The notes under the pieces are model-generated. The model saw only the letters and a program-made list of their open reading frames with translations. It did no database searches and was not told the origin of the DNA. A stretch of DNA of 38,821 bases from Verrucomicrobiaceae bacterium (lineage in GTDB: Bacteria; Verrucomicrobiota; Verrucomicrobiia; Verrucomicrobiales; Verrucomicrobiaceae): contig JAIXSY010000060.1 in NCBI GenBank assembly GCA_027484445.1, positions 1 to 38,821 of the forward strand, read 5' to 3'. The translations under genes and the position numbers were made by a program. Below are positions 23,314-30,159 of the stretch, piece after piece. The stretch's first letter is position 1; each line of letters begins with the position of its first letter.

Positions 23314-24936
23314 ATGAAGCTTCTCTCCCTGCTCCTCACCATCGCTTTGGCACTCACCGCCTCCGCCGCTCCGCTCGAAACCGATCTCTGCATCTACGGC
23401 GGCACGAGCGCGGGCGTGATCGCGGCGGTGCAGGGGGCGAAGATGGGGAAGAGGGTGGTGCTGGTGGAGGCGGGGCGGCATCTCGGCGGCATGAGTGTGG
23501 AGGGGCTGGGCGGCACGGACATCGACAACCAGCCGTTTCAAAACAGCCCGGCGGTGGGTGGGCTGGCGCTGGAGTTTTATCGGCGCGTGAGTGCTCAGTA
23601 TGGACGGTCGGAGGCGTTTGAGGCGATGCTGGCGACGAAGGGCAAGAACACGTCGCTGTGGCGATTCGAGCCGCATGTGGCGGAGGCGGTTTGGGAGGCG
23701 TGGGTGAAGGAAGCGGGCATCACCGTGCTGCGCGGGCATCGTTTGAAGGAAACAAATGGCGTGACGAAGGACGGCACACGCATCACCGCGCTGCATTTTG
23801 ACAATGGGGCCGAGGTGAAAGCGAAGATCTTCATCGACGCGACCTATGAGGGCGATCTGCTGGCGTTCGCGGGACTGAGCTTTGCCGTGGGGCGCGAGGG
23901 CAATGCGAAGTATGGCGAGACCAACAACGGCATCCGCACCGACACCACGCACAAGCAGCACGACAAGCCCATCGACCCGTATGTCACGCCCGGCGATCCG
24001 AAGAGTGGCCTGATCTTTGGCGTGCAAGACACGCCGCTCGGCGAGCACGGCGCGGCGCACGACAGCATCCAGGGCTACTGCTTCCGCCTCTGCCTCACAA
24101 AGGACGCGAAGAACCGGATCCCCATCGAAAAACCCGCGAATTACGACGCGGCGCACTACGAGATGCAGCGTCGCTACCTCGGCGCAGGCGGCGTCATCTC
24201 CGCGCCGCATGCCGCCGTGCCGAATGGCAAGACCGATCCTGGCACCTGGCACTCGCTGGCCTCGAATTTCACCGGCTGGAACCATCGCTACCCCATCGCC
24301 AGCTACGCCGAGCGTGAAACGATGCTGCGTGAGAGCCGCGATTACATGCAGGGCCTCTATTGGTTCATGGCGCATGACGACGCCGTGCCCGCAAAGCAGC
24401 GCGAGGCCTGGGCCGCGTGGGGCCTTTGCCAAGATGAGTTCACCGACAACGGCGGTTGGCCGCGTGCTTTTTATGTCCGCAACGGCCGCCGCATGGTCGG
24501 CGACTTCGTTTTGACCGAGGCGCATCTGCGCAAAGCGAACCCCGAGCCCGTGAACGACAGCGTCGGCATGATCTGGTGGCCGCCGGACTTCCACAGCGCC
24601 CGCTGCCTCGTGAAGGACGGCCGCGTGTGGAATGAAGGCGCGGTCTTCAATGTCTCCAAAGAGCCCGACTGGATCCCCTGCGGCATCCCGTATCCCTGCC
24701 TTGTGCCCAAGGCCTCCGAATGCACCAATCTCCTCAGCCCCACCTGCCCCTCATCGAGCTACGTGGCCTACGGCGCGTATCGCATCGAGTTCACCTTCAT
24801 GGCCGCCGCCCAATCCGCCGCCACCGCCGCCGTGATGGCACTCGATGCCGGCACCTCCGCGCAAAACGTGGACTACCCGAAGCTGCGCGAACGCCTTATC
24901 ATGGACAAACAGGTGCTGGAAATACCCAAGAGGTAA
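23314..24936 (+). CDS. Secreted FAD-dependent oxidoreductase
   Basis: 540 residues. Signal peptide MKLLSLLLTIALALTASAAP, then DLCIYGGTSAGVIAAVQGAKMGKRVVLVEAGRHLGG: the FAD-binding beta-alpha-beta loop and the E-x-x-x-x-L-G-G ending of the PF12831 family. IFIDATYEGDLLAFAGLSFAVGRE is the family's second signature (D-A-T/S-Y-E-G-D-L). YVRNGRRMVGDFVLTEAHL and YRIEFTFMAAAQSAATAA near the end are also typical. The ATG at 23314 starts the signal peptide; an upstream TTG at 23272 would precede it with 14 residues. Similar proteins in Verrucomicrobiota and Planctomycetota occur in polysaccharide loci; the substrate is unknown. It is the first of three such genes here, and related to the one at 27542. 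Confidence 0.87.
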   Translation: MKLLSLLLTIALALTASAAPLETDLCIYGGTSAGVIAAVQGAKMGKRVVLVEAGRHLGGMSVEGLGGTDIDNQPFQNSPAVGGLALEFYRRVSAQYGRSEAFEAMLATKGKNTSLWRFEPHVAEAVWEAWVKEAGITVLRGHRLKETNGVTKDGTRITALHFDNGAEVKAKIFIDATYEGDLLAFAGLSFAVGREGNAKYGETNNGIRTDTTHKQHDKPIDPYVTPGDPKSGLIFGVQDTPLGEHGAAHDSIQGYCFRLCLTKDAKNRIPIEKPANYDAAHYEMQRRYLGAGGVISAPHAAVPNGKTDPGTWHSLASNFTGWNHRYPIASYAERETMLRESRDYMQGLYWFMAHDDAVPAKQREAWAAWGLCQDEFTDNGGWPRAFYVRNGRRMVGDFVLTEAHLRKANPEPVNDSVGMIWWPPDFHSARCLVKDGRVWNEGAVFNVSKEPDWIPCGIPYPCLVPKASECTNLLSPTCPSSSYVAYGAYRIEFTFMAAAQSAATAAVMALDAGTSAQNVDYPKLRERLIMDKQVLEIPKR

Positions 24937-24989
24937 AATGGCAAAGGGAATGACTGATGTTTTAACAAACAGCTTCGTGTTAGCTAGAT

Positions 24990-25017
24990 GACGCATTTCT
25001 TTTAGCTTTTGTCGTGG
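24990..25017 (+). promoter_or_regulatory. Upstream box, copy 1 (before the SDR gene)
   Basis: GACGCATTTC...AGCTTTTGTCGTGG begins 63 bp before the SDR start codon. Near-identical boxes lie 63 bp before the gene at 25922 and 59 bp before the gene at 30160. No hairpin is evident; promoter or activator site is an inference. Confidence 0.55.
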
Positions 25018-25052
25018 TGCAAGGTGTTCTGAGACCGCTAGAATTGACTTCT

Positions 25053-25850
25053 ATGAATCGTCTCAAAAACAAAGTGGTATTGGTTACGGGTAGCGTCACC
25101 GGCATCGGCAAAGCCATTGCCAAACGCTGCGTTGCCGAAGGAGCGCGTGTGGTTTTGCATGGCCTCGAAGCGGATCTTGGTGCCGAAACTTTAGCAGAAT
25201 TCGAGACCGATCAGGCCATGCTTATTCTTCAAGATTTGGCTGAGGAAAATGTGGCCGAAAATCTCATCCAAAAAGCCATCAGTCACTTTGGTAAACTTGA
25301 TGCCATCGTGAACAATGCAGCCCAAGTCGGGCAGGGAAACATTCATACCACTGACGCGGCTTGGTTTCGCCGCATGTTGGAGATTAACTGCGTGGTGCCC
25401 TATCTTTTGATCCGCTCGGCTTTGCCTTATCTAGCCGCTACACGAGGGAGTGTGGTGAATATCGGTAGTGTGAACGCTTGGAGTGGAGAACCCAATTTGA
25501 TGCCTTACAGTGTTTCAAAAGGTGCGCTAATGACGCTGACTCGAAATCTGGGGGATACATTGATGCGAGAAAATGGAGTGCGCGTGAATCAGATCAATCC
25601 GGGTTGGGTTCTGACGGAAAATGAGGCGAAACGTAAACGCGAGCATGGATTGAAAGAAGACTGGTATGCAGATCTGCCCAAGGTTTATGCCCCTGCAGGG
25701 CGAATCCTTTGGCCTGAAGAAATTGCGTCTTGTGCAGCTTGGCTTCTTTCCGAGGAAAGCGGCCCCATCAGTGGTCAAGTTTTCGATTTGGAGCAACATC
25801 CTTTCTTGGGAAGAAACCCTCCTAAAGATACCAGCACAATTCCAGGATAA
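25053..25850 (+). CDS. SDR family oxidoreductase
   Basis: 265 residues from ATG 25053. KVVLVTGSVTGIGKAIAKR is the NAD(P)-binding T-G-x-x-x-G-I-G loop. DAIVNNAAQ is the N-N-A-A motif. VVNIGSVNAWSGEPNLMPYSVSKGAL holds the catalytic Ser, Tyr and Lys (Y-x-x-x-K). VNQINPGWVLTENE is the typical N-P-G segment. Classical SDRs oxidise or reduce alcohols, often sugars or polyols. Base use is clearly less GC-rich than the two FAD-oxidoreductase genes on either side, which suggests a different origin or history. The gap of 116 bp upstream holds the shared box. Confidence 0.9.
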   Translation: MNRLKNKVVLVTGSVTGIGKAIAKRCVAEGARVVLHGLEADLGAETLAEFETDQAMLILQDLAEENVAENLIQKAISHFGKLDAIVNNAAQVGQGNIHTTDAAWFRRMLEINCVVPYLLIRSALPYLAATRGSVVNIGSVNAWSGEPNLMPYSVSKGALMTLTRNLGDTLMRENGVRVNQINPGWVLTENEAKRKREHGLKEDWYADLPKVYAPAGRILWPEEIASCAAWLLSEESGPISGQVFDLEQHPFLGRNPPKDTSTIPG

Positions 25851-25858
25851 GACGCTTC

Positions 25859-25886
25859 GTCGCATTTCGCACAGTCTTTGTCGTGG
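25859..25886 (+). promoter_or_regulatory. Upstream box, copy 2 (before the FAD oxidoreductase)
   Basis: GTCGCATTTCGCACAG followed by TCTTTGTCGTGG begins 8 bp after the SDR stop and 63 bp before ATG 25922. It shares most positions with copies 1 and 3. Its presence implies that this gene has its own control, separate from the SDR gene just upstream. Confidence 0.6.
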
Positions 25887-25921
25887 CGTGAATTGGGGCC
25901 TGTTCGTTATCATCGGGCACC

Positions 25922-27217
25922 ATGAAAACCCTCCAAACTGAAGTCCTCGTCTGCGGCGGCGGCTGCGCGGGCATCGCTGCGGCGCTTTCTTCGGCTCGAA
26001 ATGGAGCACAAACGCTGCTCATCGAGCGAGCGGGCTTTTCCGGAGGCATCATCACCACGGTCGGACTGCCTTACTTTGACGGCTTGATCGACAAGCCGAG
26101 CGGGCGCTTTGTCGTGAAAGGCATCGCGCTGGAGCTGCTGCAGCGGCTGGGCATCGCGAAGCCGGGGGCGAAGTCGATCGACGATCTGCCGCCGGAGTTG
26201 GTGACAAAGTATTGGGGCAGCATGTGGATTCCGAATGTGGAGCACTTCAAGGTGCTCACCGATGACCTCATCCTCCAGCACAAGGACAAGCTCAGCGTGC
26301 TCTATCACAGCGTCGCCTGCGATGTGGAGGTGAAGGAAGGTCGCGTGGCGGCGGTGATCATCGCGAACAAAGATGGGCTTACTCGCGTGGAGGCGAAACA
26401 GGTCATCGACTGCACCGGCGATGGCGACATCGCTCACTGGGCGGGCTGCCCGACGATCTCGTCGAAGCCGCTGATGCCGCTGACGCTGCATTTCCGCATC
26501 GGCAACGTCGTGCCGACGCCGGAGACCAGGCCCGCCGCAAAGAAAGTTCTCATCGAGGCACACAAAGAGGGCCGCCTGCCGAACTTCTACGGTCCCGGTC
26601 TCATCTTCGCCTTCGCGAAGGACGAGTGCTACGTCCACGCCACCCGCGTGCCCGCTGATGCGACCAATGCCGCCGATTTCACCCGCGCGGAGATTCAGGG
26701 CCGCAAAGATGCCTGGACCATCTTCAACGAATGGAAGGCCAAGGTGCCCGGCTTTGAAAACAGCTATTACATCATGAGTGGTCCCTACATCGGCGTGCGC
26801 GACACGCGCCGCATCGTCGGGCTGAACGTGCTGACGCTCGAAGACCTGCAAAAGACCACGCGCCATGACGACGCCGTCGCCACGGGCTGCTGGTTTCTCG
26901 ACATCCATCCGCCGGAGGTCTCGGTCGATAAACCCTTCACCGGCTCCGGCTTCCAACCGAAGCCCTACGACATCAGTTATCGCACGCTGGTGCCGCAAAA
27001 AGTGAGCAACCTCCTCGTCGCCGGTCGTTGTCACAGCGCGAGCAGCGAGGCGAGCGCCTCCAGCCGCGTCACCGCCACCGCCATGGCCCTCGGCGAGGCT
27101 GCGGGCACTGCCGCCGCGCTCGCGATGAAGGCAAAAAGCGAAGTCGGCACCGTCGACGGCGTGAAAGTGCGTGAGGCGCTCGCGAAGCAGAATGGCGGCC
27201 CCTTTAGCGAAGCCTGA
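25922..27217 (+). CDS. Cytoplasmic FAD-dependent oxidoreductase
   Basis: 431 residues with no signal peptide, unlike its two neighbours of the same superfamily. TEVLVCGGGCAGIAAALSSARNGAQTLLIERAGFSGG is an intact GxGxxG FAD loop. KQVIDCTGDGDIAHWAGCP is the G-D-G-D motif of PF12831. Near the end RTLVPQKVSNLLVAGRCHSASSEASASSRVTATAMALGEAAGTAAALA is the characteristic FAD-closing segment (L-V-A-G-R-x-x-S...R-x-x-x-x-x-x-A-L-G-x-A-A-G-T-A-A). It probably oxidises a sugar or a derivative in the cytosol. It is preceded by the shared upstream box and followed by a family B palindrome. Confidence 0.9.
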   Translation: MKTLQTEVLVCGGGCAGIAAALSSARNGAQTLLIERAGFSGGIITTVGLPYFDGLIDKPSGRFVVKGIALELLQRLGIAKPGAKSIDDLPPELVTKYWGSMWIPNVEHFKVLTDDLILQHKDKLSVLYHSVACDVEVKEGRVAAVIIANKDGLTRVEAKQVIDCTGDGDIAHWAGCPTISSKPLMPLTLHFRIGNVVPTPETRPAAKKVLIEAHKEGRLPNFYGPGLIFAFAKDECYVHATRVPADATNAADFTRAEIQGRKDAWTIFNEWKAKVPGFENSYYIMSGPYIGVRDTRRIVGLNVLTLEDLQKTTRHDDAVATGCWFLDIHPPEVSVDKPFTGSGFQPKPYDISYRTLVPQKVSNLLVAGRCHSASSEASASSRVTATAMALGEAAGTAAALAMKAKSEVGTVDGVKVREALAKQNGGPFSEA

Positions 27218-27223
27218 TTCCAA

Positions 27224-27274
27224 TGTGGTTGAGTCCTCTGGACTCATCTGATCAGCCCAGCGGGCTGAACCACA
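27224..27274. repeat. Double-hairpin palindromic element, family B
   Basis: Outer stem TGTGGTT/AACCACA encloses hairpins GAGTCC-TCT-GGACTC and CAGCCC-AGC-GGGCTG, separated by 7 bp. It has the same plan as the family A repeats but a different sequence. It lies between the FAD gene stop and the small Tat-type gene. Confidence 0.75.
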
Positions 27275-27285
27275 CTTCCCATCCC

Positions 27286-27510
27286 ATGAACACCGAATCC
27301 AATACCCTCACCCGTCGCGAGGCTCTCCTCAGCGCCCTCAAAGGCACCGTCGCTGCCGCCGTGGCTGTGCCAGTCATGGTGCAGTCAGCGCCTGAATCTT
27401 CAGCTCAAGCTGAAGCCGCCTTTGTTCCCGAGAATGACTACCCCTTCTTCGGCTACGAGCCTGAGCCAGTGAAAGTGGCTTCGGCTTTAGCCGAATCATT
27501 GGCTCCCTGA
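27286..27510 (+). CDS. Small exported protein with FVPENDYPFFG motif
   Basis: 74 residues from ATG 27286. Its N-terminus TLTRREALLSALKGTVAAAVAVPVMV looks like a Tat signal peptide (R-R followed by a moderately hydrophobic stretch). After an Ala/Ser/Gln-rich linker comes FVPENDYPFFG, then YEPEP. The final 13 residues (VKVASALAESLAP) and the TGA are encoded by a family A repeat, so the native end may have been replaced. The same 11-residue motif is coded at 35166-35198. It lies 31 bp before a secreted FAD oxidoreductase; a role as partner or escort of a secreted enzyme is only a guess. Confidence 0.6.
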   Translation: MNTESNTLTRREALLSALKGTVAAAVAVPVMVQSAPESSAQAEAAFVPENDYPFFGYEPEPVKVASALAESLAP

Positions 27511-27534
27511 TGCGGCTAAAGCCGCAACCACTTT
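27472..27534 (+). repeat. Double-hairpin palindromic repeat, family A copy 3
   Basis: Outer arms AAAGTGGCT and AACCACTTT, with hairpins TCGGCTTTAGCCGA and GCGGCTAAAGCCGC. It is read in frame by the end of the small exported protein and finishes 7 bp before the next ATG. Confidence 0.9.
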
Positions 27535-27541
27535 ACCTCCC

Positions 27542-29200
27542 ATGAAAACCATTCTCGCCCTTCTCCTCACTCTGACCACAGCGCTTGCTGCCGAGCAAGC
27601 CGATGTCGTTGTCGTCACGGCCAATCCCGCCGGAGTCGCGGCGGCGGTGGCAGCGGCGAAGAGCGGTGCGAAGGTCATTGTGCTTGAAGAATCCGCGCAC
27701 GTGGGCGGCATCGTCGCGGGTGGATTGACGAACACCGACATCCGCAAGCACGGCGCGGTGGGCGGGCTCTACAACGAGTTCAAGCGCCGCATCCTCGAGC
27801 ACTACACCACGACTTACGGCGCGGACTCGAAGCAGGTGAAGGTGTGCAAAGGTGGCAATATGTTTGAGGCGCACATCGCCGAGAAAACCTTCCGCGACAT
27901 GCTCGCAGCGGAGAAAAACATCACGCTCCTCCAGCGACATCGCGTGGTCTCAGCGAGCGTCGTGGGCAGCGATGGCGTGGAAAAGGTCGCGACTCCCGGC
28001 AAGCGCATCGACGGAGCCGCGCCGAAGGATTTCGGACCCACGGTGAAGCTCGTCAGCATCACGGCGGAGGATTTGAGCAAGCCGGGCACGAAGACCGAGT
28101 TTCGCGCCGCGACCTTCATCGACTGCACTTACGAGGGCGACCTCGCGGCGCTCGCGGGCGTGCCGTATCGCGTCGGGCGCGAGAGCCGTGCCACTTTTGG
28201 CGAACCTCATGCGGGGCACATCTACGTGCGCTTCAAAGACTACAACCCGCTGCCCGGCTCCACCGGCGAGGCGGATGATGGCATTCAGGCGTTTTGCTTC
28301 CGCTTTCACCTCACGAAGGACAAGGCGAACGCTGTGCCCGTCGAGAAACCTGCCGCTTTCCATCGCGACGACTACCGGCACGTGCTGGCGCAAATCGGCG
28401 AGGGCAAGATCACGCGCTTCAATCAAGTCATCCAGCTTTACGAGATGCCGAATGGGAAGTTCGAGGTGAACAGCGACCATCCGCATCACGACACCGGCGT
28501 TCCTGCCGAGTCGCTCGATCTGGCCGAGGAAAACTGGCGCTGGCCCGAGGCCGGCCCCGCCGAGCGCGAGCGCATCTTCGCCCGCTACTGGAGCCACAAC
28601 GAAGGCCTCGTGTGGCTGCTGCAAAACGATCCCGCTGTGCCCCAAGCCATCCGCGACGAAGCGAGTCAGTGGGGCTTCCCGAAAGATGAGTTCACCGATC
28701 ATCGCCACCGTCCGCACCACATCTATGTCCGCCAGGGGCGCCGAATCTGGGGCGAATACACGCTGACGCAAAACGACGCCAGACCCGTCTTCGAGACCGG
28801 TTTGCCCGCCCGTTTCGCCGATGGCATCGCCGTCACCGAGTTTGAGTTCGACTCCCATGCCGTGCGCAAATACGACCCCGCCTATCCGCTGCTGCGCCCC
28901 GGCTACTTCTTCATCTCCCACGATCCTTTCCAGCTCCCGTATCGCATCCTGGTGCCGAAGTGTGTGGAGGGTCTGCTGGTGCCCGTCGCGTGCAGCGCCA
29001 GCCATGTCGGCTACCAAACGCTGCGCATGGAACCCGTCTTCATGGCGCTCGGAGAAGCCTGCGGCATCGCCGCGATGAAAGCGCAAAGAAGCGGCACGAC
29101 CGTTCGTGCCGTGGATGTGAAGTCTGTGCAACGCGAGATCGTGAAACGCGGCGGTGTGATCCTCTACGAAAACACAGCCATTGTCCCTGAGGGGCTATAA
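27542..29200 (+). CDS. Secreted FAD-dependent oxidoreductase with altered FAD loop
   Basis: 552 residues. Signal peptide MKTILALLLTLTTALAAEQ. The mature start DVVVVTANPAGVAAAVAAAKSGAKVIVLEESAHVGG aligns with the FAD loop of the 23314 gene, but the usual YGGT is here VTAN, so the first glycines are lost. FIDCTYEGDLAALAGVPYRVGRES, YVRQGRRIWGEYTLTQND and RMEPVFMALGEACGIAAM match the other PF12831 motifs. Hence the fold is sound although the dinucleotide loop is unusual. Probably periplasmic, with an unknown sugar-related substrate. Repeats flank it on both sides. Confidence 0.85.
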   Translation: MKTILALLLTLTTALAAEQADVVVVTANPAGVAAAVAAAKSGAKVIVLEESAHVGGIVAGGLTNTDIRKHGAVGGLYNEFKRRILEHYTTTYGADSKQVKVCKGGNMFEAHIAEKTFRDMLAAEKNITLLQRHRVVSASVVGSDGVEKVATPGKRIDGAAPKDFGPTVKLVSITAEDLSKPGTKTEFRAATFIDCTYEGDLAALAGVPYRVGRESRATFGEPHAGHIYVRFKDYNPLPGSTGEADDGIQAFCFRFHLTKDKANAVPVEKPAAFHRDDYRHVLAQIGEGKITRFNQVIQLYEMPNGKFEVNSDHPHHDTGVPAESLDLAEENWRWPEAGPAERERIFARYWSHNEGLVWLLQNDPAVPQAIRDEASQWGFPKDEFTDHRHRPHHIYVRQGRRIWGEYTLTQNDARPVFETGLPARFADGIAVTEFEFDSHAVRKYDPAYPLLRPGYFFISHDPFQLPYRILVPKCVEGLLVPVACSASHVGYQTLRMEPVFMALGEACGIAAMKAQRSGTTVRAVDVKSVQREIVKRGGVILYENTAIVPEGL

Positions 29201-29203
29201 ACC

Positions 29204-29265
29204 AAGTGGCTTCGGCTTTAGCCGAATCAGGGTCATTGAATGCGGCTAAAGCCGCAGCCACTTTT
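29204..29265 (+). repeat. Double-hairpin palindromic repeat, family A copy 4
   Basis: AAGTGGCT, hairpin TCGGCTTTAGCCGA, a 15-20 bp spacer, hairpin GCGGCTAAAGCCGC, AGCCACTT. It starts 4 bp after the FAD-oxidoreductase stop and ends 9 bp before the next ATG, so it fills the whole intergenic gap. Confidence 0.92.
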
Positions 29266-29273
29266 TAAAACCC

Positions 29274-29909
29274 ATGCGCCGCTCCATCGTCCCTATCTGC
29301 ATCGTCATCTGCCTCATCGCGTTGTGGCTCATGCGGACAGCCTTTCAGCCGAAAGAGCCGGTCTCTGCGGCCAAAGTCGCGACAGTGCCCCAAACAAGCC
29401 TATCGGCACCAACTCCGGCCAAAACTGAAAAGCCACCCGCAGCTCGAAAGCCGCTACAAATCACCTCCAAGGGCAAAATCGGCCTCAAGCCGGGTGAATC
29501 GGCCGTGTTGGGCTATTGGGAGATTGCTCCCGGCATGAACGGCATGGCCATCGTGACGCCGGAAACGACGCCCCAAGGGTATGTGGAGATGAGAACCAAG
29601 CTGCTGCACTTGTCCGATGAAGCCGTGTCGGACGCGGATGCGAAGGACCTGTTTCCCGATCTCTTCGACTTCGAAAACTACAGCGCCATCGCCCCCGAGC
29701 GGTTGCGTGGGCTGCAAAGCGCCCTTCAAAGCACTCGCGGAGTGGACATGCTCACGACGCCCACTTTGATCAGCCAGCCCGGGCAACGCGCCATGATCTC
29801 CATCGGCAACTCGAACGAGTCCATGCTGTCGCTTAGCCTCCAGGCTGATCCTGTTGGCGAAGATGGCGGCTATGACCTCAGTCTGGAACTTCAGCGGCAG
29901 GAGCCATGA
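29274..29909 (+). CDS. Membrane-anchored protein with secretin-like C-terminal motif
   Basis: 211 residues. Residues 4-20 (SIVPICIVICLIALWLM) form a single membrane anchor, followed by a Pro/Lys/Ala-rich linker (about 25-60). The C-terminal part holds LQSTRGVDMLTTPTLISQ then PGQRAMISIGNS and a final amphipathic strand (YDLSLELQRQEP). Alternation of this kind ('l..p.l....G..A.i.iG') resembles the start of the secretin domain, but the protein is far too short to be a secretin. It may be an assembly-related or regulatory fragment. Function not known. Confidence 0.6.
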   Translation: MRRSIVPICIVICLIALWLMRTAFQPKEPVSAAKVATVPQTSLSAPTPAKTEKPPAARKPLQITSKGKIGLKPGESAVLGYWEIAPGMNGMAIVTPETTPQGYVEMRTKLLHLSDEAVSDADAKDLFPDLFDFENYSAIAPERLRGLQSALQSTRGVDMLTTPTLISQPGQRAMISIGNSNESMLSLSLQADPVGEDGGYDLSLELQRQEP

Positions 29910-30100
29910 AGTCCCCAGACTGCGGTTTCTAACAGAGTGTGCTCACCACCGATCTTGATGCATTCAGATGCCTTCTGTGGTGAACTGAATCTGCGGATCT
30001 CCGTCTTGAGGGCCGATGGCAGCATTCTCACAAAATTTGGCGGATCATCACCATACCTCTGCACGTGGAAGAGATAGCCTGAGAGGCTTCAAACTCTTCC

Positions 30101-30128
30101 GACGCATTTCGCACAGCCTTTGCCGCCC
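30101..30128 (+). promoter_or_regulatory. Upstream box, copy 3 (before the GH10-like gene)
   Basis: GACGCATTTCGCACAGCCTT followed by TGCCGCCC begins 59 bp before ATG 30160. It is identical to copy 2 at nearly all of the first 22 positions. The 190 bp before it hold no gene I can support. Confidence 0.6.
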
Positions 30129-30159
30129 CGTTTTTTCATTCTTCGATCATTCTCACGCC

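Noticed and set aside
29910..30100. Search for a gene or RNA in the 190 bp before the third upstream box
   Set aside because: No frame with a start, signal peptide or motif, and no stable hairpin was found; I see nothing I can support.
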